Source: Pleodorina starrii
Lineage: Eukaryota; Chlorophyta; Chlorophyceae; Chlamydomonadales; Volvocaceae
Reading direction: 5' to 3'
Assembly (NCBI GenBank): GCA_030267565.1
Contig: BRXU01000011.1
Span: 982,501 to 1,046,500 of the forward strand
DNA: 64,000 nucleotides
The position numbers were made by a program, and so were the translations under genes. Below the pieces are notes generated by a model. The model had not been told where the DNA came from and made no database searches. It was given only the letters and a program-made list of their open reading frames with translations. Below, piece after piece: positions 1-10,925 of the stretch. Numbering within the stretch: position 1 is the first letter of the stretch; every line of letters begins with the position of its first letter.

Positions 1-636
1 TAGTAGTTTAGGCGTGAGAAAAAAATGTCCTCACACATTAGCCGATCAGCCAAACGCCGTTACCCACACGGCTTAGTTCTGCAACCGAAATGCAAGTCAA
101 ACATCCAGCAAGTAGTTCAGTGCCACGTTCCTTGCATAGCCAGCGACACAGGCTTGCGGGGCTTCCGCGCCACACCAACGCTGAAGCCACTTCCCAGAAG
201 AGGTCTTTTGACCCAATGGTCGAGGCCCGAATCCGACCGCAAAGCCCGTCCCTGCTGCCCCGTAGCCTGTGCATGCCTTGGGAGAGCTGGGCCGGCAACC
301 CGTACCGCAACGACCTCCCGCCCAGTCGCTCTCGTCCTCCCAACTCGCGGGCTCTTCAGCCCGTTGTCGCCGCGCCATGCTGCTGCCAACGCCGCGCAAA
401 ACGGCACCAGAATGAGACGCGCACCAGCCACAATCACACACGCACACAACAAACGAACCGCAACAAGTATACCCGCGAACGCACACCGCCACACCCTCAC
501 ACCGCAATTCCCTCCTCAACCCCACGCATGCACGGCAGTGCACACCGGACACATTTTGCAACAGCTTACCCGAAACCTCTTGCGCCCCTCAACCCGCACA
601 CACACCCCTCGCAACCCCTGTGCGCCCCGCTCCATT
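1..636. other. 3' flank of the AP-2 alpha gene
   Basis: Sequence downstream of the AP-2 alpha stop codon. Both strands have overlapping open frames, but they are Arg/Pro/His-rich and resemble no family; I see no convincing exon. It probably contains the AP-2 alpha 3' UTR. I could not pick out a clear TGTAA-type polyadenylation signal. Confidence 0.5.
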
Positions 637-3600
637 TCATTGCGACGCCGGCGCCGCGCGGATTTGGCCCGCCAGCAGCGAGTGCACCGCCTTTGCCAGC
701 TCAGGCTCGTCCGAGATGACCGTCACGCGGAACTGCGCGCGGTTCTGTGGGTTGCCCTCCACGCGGCAGCAGCACAGCGCCGTCCGCTGTGCGCCGGCGA
801 GGCCGCACGCCCAGTACGCCGCACCGGCCTCGTTGTTGGGCGAGGGGTCCAGGTAGCCGTGCTCCACCCCCAGGTGCAGCATGCGCATCAAGTTCTGCGC
901 AGGGGAGGGACACGACTTGACGTGACATTACGGCACGCGACGTACAGTGCAGGGCGCGCCGCGCCGCGCCGGCGCAAGGGCTGGTAGACTTGGGGGGGTT
1001 GCAAAGACACGGCATGAAAGCTGCGGCAAATTGAACTACGATAGCACGTTTCTTAAGATGGTCTCTTGAGACCGATCGAGGTCGACGAGAACACTACGAG
1101 GTGGAATGCACCCAAGAATGCGGGCAACTGGCCGACGTCGTCAAGTGCCCACAGCCCAGCCCCGAGCAGGGGTACCGTGTTGGATGGTGCAAGAGCCAGC
1201 TTCCACAACCCCACGCCCTGACCTACCTGGACGGACTCGGGCGACAGCGGTCCCGCCACGCCGCGGTCCACCATCTCCTGCGCTTTGCACTGCGGCGCCG
1301 CGGAGCGCCAGTGCTCGAAGAACGTCTCCTTGGCGATGCGCGGCTCCGGAAGCATGAACTTGTGCATGGCGGCCGGCAGGCGCAGCTGCAGGCCCGTCAG
1401 CGCCGGCGCGCCGCTGAGCCCGTAGGACAGCGACAGCACCGGTGGCGCCGTGAAGGGCCCCGTGCAGGTGAGCTGCACCTGTACCTGCACCTGCTGCTTG
1501 ATCTCGAGGACCCCCGGCACCGGCCCGACCTCCACCTGGCCAGCAAACAGACACGTGCGGGGAGAGGGTGTCGGTGGTGGAAGAAGGATTGGGCAGCGGG
1601 CGGAGCAGCAGATTCGGGGCGGCGCGAAGCAGGACTTCGCGCCAAGTCCAACCACAGGCTTGGAAAGGAGCCGGCAACACGCAGCACTCCACAGCCCGCG
1701 GCAGAGAGCTAATTGCCAGCTAGGCCAGCTGAATGGCTCAGCGAACGCTTTTTCCTGTTATCCAGACGAGGTTCGGCATAGCGAGCCCCCCAGCGCCTCC
1801 TCGGCCGCAGCACCCAGCACTCACCGCAGCCGCACTCACACCCACCTTGACCCCGGGCGACGGGACCGCCAGCGTGAGCGCTACGCCGGTGAGCTGGCTG
1901 GTGGCCTTGTTGCCCAGGTAAAGCACCACGACGCCGGTACCGCGCCCGTACTGCGACTGCAGGCCCACCTGCAGGTACTGGTCCTCGTACAGGATGCCCC
2001 GCTCCTGGGAGGACAGGACAGGGACCGCGGGCCGAGGAAACGGAGGGCGGGAGGAGAATGGGCGAAACGGGAGGAGAATCGAGACTGCGCGCCGCAGGGA
2101 AGGAAGGGTACGCGGCGGACGGTGCCCTGTAAGCCGTGAGAATGAATCCATCCATTGGAGGAGTTTGGGACACGGGGCGAACAGGCGACCAGACCGCCGC
2201 CGCCTTCTCCTACGCCCTGCGGTTGTAGCAGTGCCCCTAACGCTGAGCATGCAACAGCTGCACGGCGCGCGATGCTCGCCTTGAAGATTAATGCCGTATA
2301 CCACGCCTCGACGTCGCCGGTTGGCAGTGGCGGGTCCACCACCGTTTGCGGCGGCGGCGGCGGTGCCGGTGCTGCAGAGAAATGGCTGTCCCCGAACGGA
2401 TCCGCGCTAGCGCTGGCTACCGGGGTGACCAACGACGACGCCGGCTGTGGTCCGGCAAGCGGCGCGGTCGGCGCCGGCGGCGGAACTGGGGCGGCAGATG
2501 CGAATGGATTTGCTGCGAACGGGTTGGATGCGCTGGGCGCAGCGTACGGTACCGGTGGGTAGACTGCGGAGGTCGCCGCCGGCAGTCCAGGGAATCCCCC
2601 CGGCGCCGCGCCAGGGAAGACTCCGGAGACTGCCGGCACTGGGACCCCCGCAACCGCCGTCGGCGCTGACGGCGCGGTGGGGAAGGCGTTGCTGATAGCC
2701 GGCGGCAGAGCGGCCGGCGGCGGCGCCGCCGGAATGGGGGCGCTGGTGCTGCTGACCACCACGTCGCTGAAGAGGTCCGACAGTAGGTCGACGGGGGCCT
2801 TTGGCGGCGGCGGCGGCGCCGCCGCCGCCGCGGCACCGTTGCTGGGCGCGGCCGCCCTCGCCGCGGCACCGGTAGAGTCCATGGACAGGAGGTCCGCCGC
2901 TGGCGCCGCCCCAGGGCCGCTGGGCATGGGCACGGAAAGCAGCGGCGCGGGGTTGGCGCCGGCGTTCGTGGAGAGCGTGTCGGCGGCGGAGCTGCCAGCG
3001 GCGCCGTCGCTGGGGCCGGCGGCGCCCTCCTCGCCCTGCAGCCGCTTCATCAACGACGACTCGCGGATCTGCCAGGCCGGCATGGGCAGGATGTAGTTGG
3101 CCGCGGCGGCGGGGTTGCACGCGAGGGCCTGCTGCGGGGCACGGCGGACACGGGAGCGCGGGCCGTGGACGAGATGGGCTGGGTTACAGAATTGAGGGTT
3201 GTACCAAAAGAGATGGCCCGCAATGCTCCGAAGTGCGGACAGGAACGCAACCCCACGGCCTGTGGGGCGGGTTGAGGTGCGCAGAGCAAAATTGAACACG
3301 CTGGCCGGATGGCGCTGATGCAGCTGCCTTAGGGTTATATTTGAGCTGTGTGGAGACTTGGTTTGCCAGCCTTACGAAGGGCGCAGCCGCTTAAGGGAGA
3401 TGGCTGCGTGCAGGTGGATGGAAAGACCATTCGCCAGACGACTGCGGCGCCAAACGCAGGTCCCTGGCCTTGAGGCGGAGACACCGGCACACGCCCATCG
3501 GCCGTCCGATGCGGTGCCGCTCCGCCTCCACCCTCCACCCACGGACCCCTCAAGTCACACGCCCTCATGCGCCGCACCAGGTACTCGGTGGCCCGCTGCT

Positions 3601-6600
3601 GCAGCTCGGCGTCCATGAAGCGCTTGTAGCGCTCAAACAGGTCGCGCACTTCCCGGGACAGTGTGGCGTTGGTGGGGTCCAGCAGGTAGATCTGCGCGGC
3701 GGAACGAGGCAGTGTGACGCGGGGCAGGGAGAAGGATGGGGCGAGGCGAACTTTCATACAGGCTGCGGAGCCGCTTCGCATGCAGTGAGCCGCAATGCCG
3801 GGACCAGGACCGGGACCAGGAGGAGAAAGGGCCACGTGGAGGACGACGCTGCAGTGCACTGCAGCGCGGTCCGGTGTTCAAGAGGAGCATGGGCATCATT
3901 ACAAGCTGGCAACACAATCCTTCCTGAGGCCCGTTTGATTGGCTGTGGTCCTGTTACGGGCACCTCCCGCGGATCTCAGGTCCAAGTAAGCATACATATT
4001 CCCTTGCGCCTCCAGGTGCGCCGCAAGCAAGCTGAGCTCACCTTCAGCAGCGCCGTCATGAGCAGGCCCCTGGTGGGCTGCGAGGCGGCAGGGAAGGCCC
4101 CATACAGCAGCCGGAACTGCTCCGCGGGGGGCACTTCGTTGCGGATCAGCCGCCCGTACTCGCCCAGGACGTAGGCCGCAGTGCACACCAGCGACTGGAG
4201 GGCGGATTGCGTCGGGATCCGGGTTCGGATCAAGTCGGGTTAGGTGGGCCGGGTGAGGTTCGCGCGTGACACGGTATGTGGGCGGGAAGAGCACGGACTG
4301 AGGTAAGGTAGAGAGCGGGGAGGGCCGTCAGGGCCGACAAGTTCACATGACCCAGCACACGCGGATCGGAGACCGGAAAATGAGGGAAGCACTAGAGCCA
4401 GAGGGGGGGGGCTAGCTTGGCAAGCGAGAGAGCAGCGCACACGCTCACCTCGTGCGGGGTGCCGCGCTTGAGCGCCTCCGCCACGTGTCGCGCCGCGTAC
4501 TCCTGCATGGCGGGGTTGTTGGTGACCATCTGCACCGCGCGGTGCCAGATCTCGTCCGACACGAAGTCGCCCGACCGCTCCAGCAGCTGCAGCACCACGT
4601 CCATGTACCTGGGGGGTATAAAGAGAAATCCGCAGCGGAGAAGGAGACGGCGTTAGCGAACCTGGGGGTGGCGGCAGGCCGCGACCGTAAATTAGTACTA
4701 CGAGGGTAAGCGCGGCCGGCGCAAAACCAAACGGTGGAGAACGCATCATACTCGCGAACAGTGCCAACGGCACCGACGAAGTATACGGTCGGACCCACCG
4801 AGCGACCACAAAAGGACCGAACATTTGCTTACGTCCCCAGGGCGAGGCTGCGCCGGCAAAGCCCCGAACATATGGCAGGGGCGCCAACGGGAGTCGCGGG
4901 GCCCATTCCGGCGGCTTACCACTGCATGTCTGGCGCAAACTTCTCCGCCAGGATGGCGATCTGTTGCAATCGCATCAGGAGGGCACACGGGAGCGCTGGA
5001 TTGGGCCACGGCATTGAGCAAGCGGCCGCCGGCGACTGGTAAGGAAGCGCCGCAAGGTCACTGTACCAGGGTAAAGTTCACTGTACCGTGCGCCCGAAAC
5101 GTCAATGCACCCGTGCAAGCGCTCCCGTGGCAGAGCCGCCCCGACGCAGCCGATATGCCCGCACCCAGGCCCCCGGCACCGCACCTTGAGCACCAGCTCC
5201 TCGCGCACCGTGAAGTCCGCCACCACCAGGTGCTTCAGCAGCTCCGCCACCACCGTGGGAGCCGATTGCGCGTCGCACATGGCGAACAGCAGGTCCAGCG
5301 CGCGGCCCCGGATGGACACATCCGGGTCCTGCAGCAGCCCCAACAGTGCGTTAACGACAGTTCTTAGCATGACATGGGCCCGTGCGTGCACGACGGGCGG
5401 CACGAGACACCTACATGAGAAGAGAGAGCATGGATATGCGGGTCGGTGTAGGGCAGGACACCATGAGGCGCGGGCGTGGATGACCCGTGCTGGTCACGAC
5501 GTCACGGCGCGCGGGCGAGGGAAGTAGGACAGTATGGCTGCGACGCGCGTGCGGCGCTGATTTGGGTGTCAGCGCAGCGCCAGGACCATTCGGTGGGACG
5601 TGGAACCGCGAAGAGGATTGATACCTGACGCGCCGGGCGCAGGGAGGTCTCAGCCGACGCATACGCGGTACTGAGGTAGCGATGCCCCGGTACAGGCAGG
5701 GGCTACCCGGGATAGGGGCCACTACGTGCGTTGCCGCACCTTGAGGCTGGCCATGACCGTGTCCTGGTACTCGCGGACCGAGTTCAGCACCTCGGGCATG
5801 GTGCTCGACAGCCGTGCCAGCGAGTCGAGCGCCAGGTACTTGGCATTGGCGTCCTGGCGGGAGGGACACGCGGCGACGAGTGAATGAGAGTCAGCGCCGG
5901 AATCCGACCGGTTCGCCTTGGTTGCTTCGCTTCTGCTCCCGGCGCTCGACCCGTAAGTTTGCTGCAATCGAATTGAAATCTCTCGGTTCCACTGCCCCTG
6001 TTGGTGAGTCTTGCTGGACCCTGACTGCTCCCTCTCAACCACCCATGTCATCCCTCCGGCCCGCACATGGTTCTCCTGGATGGTGGGCCCTCAAGCGCTA
6101 GGCCCCGCCTACCTTGCCGGCCAGGTACTTGCCCATCAGGTTTATGCAGGAGTCCAGGGTCGCCCGGTCGCTGGCAGCGTCGGGCCCAGAGCCGGACACC
6201 GCGGCGCGCTGCAGAGCCAGCGCCAGCGCCTCGAAGAGAATGGCGTTCAACGCGTTCGTCTTGTTGGGGTTGGCGTTCCTTACCGCCAGGGCGCCCGGTG
6301 CGTTGAAGCTGGGGTTGGCGTTCTTCGATGCTTCGGCGCTCGCTGCGTTCATGATCGGCATGGTGCTCTTCGTTACCTCAGCGCTCGCTGCGATGCAGCA
6401 GCGCCGCCCGTCAGAAGGCGAAACACACGGGGAGGCCGGTGCCGGGAGGGTCAAAAGCTGTCCGCTAAGGCAGCGCTGGCCGTCAGCCCTCAGCTCTGCC
6501 AACAGCCGTCGCGCGGTCTTTGCTGACTCGTGGGCCCTACTCGCACCAACGCCAGGCAGGGGGCGCGAATCTGATGAACAGCTCATCTGCGCCGCAATGA

Positions 6601-8989
6601 AGTCCCTGGATCCTAAACTTGGAAAGCAGTTCCTGCCTGGCCACTACCATGCCACCACCCTAGCCTGTCGGAAACACCCTCCCCCGTAACAATCATATCC
6701 AAAATCCGCCGGCACCGGAAACAGATTACAGCCCAGAATCCCACGCGGCATCCCATGTAGAGCTACTCACTCGTCCCAATGATGTAGCCCAGCACGTCAT
6801 GCAGCGCCTTCCGCTCCGTGGCGCTATCGGGCGGCGGGAACAACTGCAGCGCCCGGAGGCAGCGGGCCTGCGTGCCAGGACAGGGCAATCCGCACAGCGG
6901 TGGGGGCGCGGTATGAATGGCACGGCACCGATGACTGTCTGGGCCTAGACCTGCCGACAAGGTAGCTGGCAACCAATTGGGCCATACCAGATGTCGACCA
7001 CATTGCACGCGAACCCCAGGGCGGCCTAGAGTGGCCCTACCTGCAACCACGGCGACGGGATCCCGTAGTACAGGTACTCGGGCGGAATGCGCTCGCGCTC
7101 CCGCACCAGGCGCTCCAGAATCTTAATGACACGCCCCTGGCACGTCTCGTAGCCGCCTGTCGGGTGCCAGGACTACGCTTAGGATGTTCGGTTCAGAAAC
7201 TGGAAACGCTGCTGCAGGATGCAAAGCTGCCTGCTGGCAGTGACTGAGGCCCAAGCAGCAAGGCAGTGCGGTCGCCGTGTTGTCCTCGGCCACAACACTC
7301 GCTGCTGTCTTAGCCGCCCGGGAGTCCAGTGTGCGGGCTGCTGCCGGCATACGAGGAGCTGCTACACTGCGGTGGCACTACAGCCGATCAGCGCAAAGCC
7401 GTCAGTTACCTGGCGGCTCCAGCGTATCGGTCCGTGCACGGCGGCATCGGCATCGAAGCCGGCCCCAACTTCACGGTCCTTCGTAGTCCGGCTATACAAG
7501 CGCCATACATTGCTGCGGGATGGCGCCATATCCCACTGCCTTACCCCACGTGCAAAGCTTAAGGCCTCAGCCCTAGGGAGAATGCATGTCGAAAGCACCA
7601 CGGGCCACCCAGCGCATTCCGCCATGGATCTGATTGATCCCCAAGGGAGCTGTGTGCACGGGGTCTCCCTACTCACCCGTCCCCGACCTCAGCACCAGGC
7701 CCTGCAGCAAAGTCACGGCGCACAGAAGCAGCCCCAGGTCCCGCTCCTCCAGCAGGGCGCCCATGGTGGGGCTGAACGTATCTGCGGAGACCAGCATGGG
7801 CGCGTCCGGCGGCGTCTTCCGCAGCAGCCTCAGCAGGCACATCGAGGCGCGCTTTTTGATGAGAGGCCGGGAGGCGCCGCTTGTCTGTTGTCGGGAAGGG
7901 GTGATGGGCGGTGCGACAATTGCATCAACACCCAAGCGTGTCGTGAACGTAAGAAGCGGTCCCCATATTGGGTTATATTTGGAGACGAGTCCGAAGAAAA
8001 GCTTCGGATTGGAGTGAGGTTATAGTCGTGGTAACACGGTCAAGAGACCACAGCCGGGATCACCACGTCACCCAGAGACCACGTACCAGCAGCTTGAGCA
8101 CATCCAGCGTCAGTGCCTCCGCCATCTCTTGGCCTCCAACTGCAATTCGAGAGCAAGCAGTGGACTGCAATCATCGCACGGACTGTCAGACCCACTGATC
8201 ACTAGGGTTATGTGCGCGAGAAGGGCGGTAAAGGCCGACACAAAATCGCGCTAACCAAGACTCCCCGACATCCCCCCAGAAACCCTTCGAGACCCCGCCT
8301 TACTGTTGCCCACGAAGCTCAGTGCCAGGGCCTGGAATGCTTCGTTGCGGCTGGTCAGGTCCATGTGGATGGCATTTATGGCCAGCCGCAGGAATTCATC
8401 GTTCTGCGAAAGTTTGGCACCAGTTCGCCCGTGTTATCCAGGGAATCCATACGTGTTCGGCGACGCAATTAATGATCCCTGGCAGAGGCCCCCGTGATGC
8501 GAGCAGTTCCCAGCCCACCGCTGACCTCTTGCAACAGAAGTGAACAGGCCATGTACCCGACTTGTTTGTCCGAAAACTTTTGCATTGGAAGCAGGTCACA
8601 GGCCTGCTTGTGGCCGAAGTCAATGTCAAAGCCCAGCATATAGATGTAGAGGAGCTTCCAGATATACTTGCGCCGATCATAGCCTGCGGTCGACATCAAC
8701 CATCAGGAAACTTTGTTCTGGTACGCTGCTGTGGGAGAAGCTGTCCGTCCACGCAGGCCTACCCGACAGCGCTTTGTCCTCCCCAAACCTCGCCCTGATC
8801 TTAGCCAGCTCCTTTTCCACACGCCGCTGCTCCTGCTCCTTGTTTTGGCATGCTCTGATATCCGATATGAACACCTGTTGCAAGCCATTGGTCCGACAAC
8901 TGTGAGCTGATCGCTGAGTGTGCTAAGGAAACCCTGGCACAAAGCACATGTTATACCTGCAAACCTCGCATGTACGCAGTCTTCGACAT
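637..8989 (-). CDS. AP2A: AP-2 complex subunit alpha (alpha-adaptin), complete, 19 exons
   Basis: Large subunit of the AP-2 clathrin adaptor, which links cargo and PIP2-rich plasma membrane to clathrin during endocytosis. Exons in transcript order: 8957-8989, 8763-8874, 8526-8683, 8304-8403, 8087-8139, 7677-7884, 7041-7156, 6771-6867, 6113-6387, 5740-5853, 5185-5328, 4920-4960, 4449-4608, 4042-4194, 3578-3691, 2280-3131, 1825-2004, 1227-1535, 637-894. All phases match; the sum is 3477 bp (1158 aa). The HEAT-repeat trunk (residues 1-626) reads collinearly with plant alpha-adaptin: [18 protein letters not shown] at the N-terminus, then [70 protein letters not shown] and [12 protein letters not shown] Pro/Ala-rich hinge covers 627-910. 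The ear follows: sandwich ([13 protein letters not shown]) from 911, platform (KFMLPEP, FFEHWRS, KAQEMV) to the C-terminus. The start ATG at 8989 begins [11 protein letters not shown], at the expected N-terminal position. Unusual points are a GC splice donor and a trunk insertion (see findings). Family assignment is very secure; single splice sites are inferred. Confidence 0.95.
4611..4669 (-). repeat. Dispersed ~55-bp element, copy A, at the 3' end of AP-2 alpha intron 12
   Basis: The sense (minus) strand reads GTTCGCTAACGCCGTCTCC, then a pyrimidine-rich stretch, then CTCTTTATACCCCCCAG ending exactly at the acceptor of the exon that starts at 4608. Closely similar copies lie at 12507-12572 (same strand) and 53337-53394 (opposite strand). 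The element appears to supply the polypyrimidine tract and acceptor of this intron. Confidence 0.75.
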
Positions 8990-10925
8990 GGTTTCGTGCT
9001 ACTAGCGGGCCACAGGCCCGCTCAAGCAGGTTAAGCAACCGTCACGTTATGCATAAAGCGTCAACAGAACGTCAGTCGGCAGCCTTATTACCACATTAAG
9101 ATAACTGCTGAATTTTGGGGAAATGCGCCCGCAGGGGCCGCAGCCACTTCAGAATACGGATTACCACTGCCGTACTGGGGACTGATTGTTTCAGGGCTCA
9201 GTTTCTCACACCCTTGTCACTGCCCGAGTGGAACCCAAGCAGAATTTTTGCCAGCCAGCCCCCGGAACTTCCCGGCAGTCGTAAGCGCCTCCTGGTGCCA
9301 AGGCATGCCATGACATGCGGTCTAGCGAAACCAGTGTTGGCCCCTAACAACTCAGTACATGCCCACCCTAAACACCGCTGTGGTGGTAGTTTGATAAGCA
9401 CCGAATTGCCTCCGCTCATTGGATGGGACAGCGCTCTAAATCGTGACTGCAGAGGGCGAGCACCCGGTTGCCAGCCTGAGGCAGCCTGCCGGGTGAATTC
9501 CGTCGTGCTCCGTCATAACTTGCCTGGGCGTCTGGACCACACGGCCGGGAGTAAGGAAGACGATACCCGCAGCGATGTGACGGAGGCGAGGCAAGCGAAC
9601 TCATACCCTGCAATACTTATCGACGTACCTGGACGCACCTGTTACCGATACAGGGAGTACCGAAGAGCTGCGACCGTGTCGCCGCGCTCCGTCGGGGGAA
9701 ATGAGCTCAATGCCTACGATGCCTACGCACCCAGCCAACGCATCTTTAACCCCGCCTCTGCTGCCGTACAGTGGAACGGTGTTGAATGAAGAGCATGACA
9801 GTGGACCTACGGCCGAATGTGCGAATTTGCTGTCGGCACGTAAGGGCCCGTAACGTCGATCCTAGCGGCTGCCTTGAACGGATGAAAGCTAACCAGCACA
9901 GGGTTATGCGATGCCGTCAGCATACATGCGGCACGTAGCATAAGTGCAAGCAGTTGCAGAGCATGTTACACAGAAGCTTGGGTCGGCGTATTTGTCGCAC
10001 CCATTTAGAGTCCCCACCGGACCGAAATGACGTGGCCGGTAAAGGGGACGCGAAATAGTCCAGCCCAGCCCGCTGCTGTTAAATCATAATGTAAAATTAG
10101 CACTTCCGTGTTGAAGATTACACCCGCGTGACCCTGGTCTCGGGGTCTATGCGGACACGAGAAGGTTTGCCAGAACCGCCGCACCGCCCTAAAACACGTC
10201 GCAAACAAGTCAGTCCCCGCACCTAGCCAGACTTTAGCCTAGCCAGACTTTATCAAAAGATCAAGGCTTAATCAAAAGTGCTGCAACCGCATTTGTAATG
10301 GCAACGTATTCTATTTGTGGGCTCGGCGAGTAACAGGTGTGCCAAACTCGTCTCAAGGGACGGAACAGGACGGAACCATGGGTCACAAAGCCAGCTGCGT
10401 TCGACCGAGGCGCTTCCCACGGCTGTGCTTCAGAACAGAGCTTTCTTGGCAAACCAAGCAATACTTTTTAATATGTATGTTCCATTTCTGGCGTGTCGAT
10501 TGCCGCGTATTTTCTAGCGGCAAGGTTTAACTGAAACGGAAACGGAGGTCGATAAACGGCGTTCGCTATACCTGTACCCGCTGTGTATGTGCTATGTTTT
10601 ACCAGCCAGGCTTTGGATAGTAACTGAGAATTGCATTGACTCAAGCGAAACGACACATACGTGGCTCGCTCTAAGTAGTACGTCTATCCACGAAGCGAAG
10701 TAGTCTCGAAGGCACCTGAAGGCACTCGGTGTTAGTAACCAATCCTTATCTTCTCGACATTTAAATGAGGGTTGTATTACTCCTACCTTGCGGGCGTTCT
10801 GTTCGCAAGCTTATGGACCGGAGAGTTTCTGGCCGTATTCTCTTGGATGTCAAAAGTAAACAAATTTAACGTGCGTCGAACCGCAAGGGCTGCGTGCCAT
10901 ACGGTGGCGACGCAGGCGGCAGGAG
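8990..10925. other. Divergent intergenic region between AP-2 alpha and the IQ-motif gene
   Basis: About 1.9 kb separating two divergently transcribed genes, so it should hold both promoters. It is visibly less GC-rich than the exons. One plus-strand open frame of 224 codons (9115-9789) has no recognisable domain, compositional bias or splice partner, and I do not call it a gene. A small direct repeat (CTAGCCAGACTTTA twice, then ATCAAAAG twice) sits at about 10222-10280. No clear TATA box could be chosen. Confidence 0.6.
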
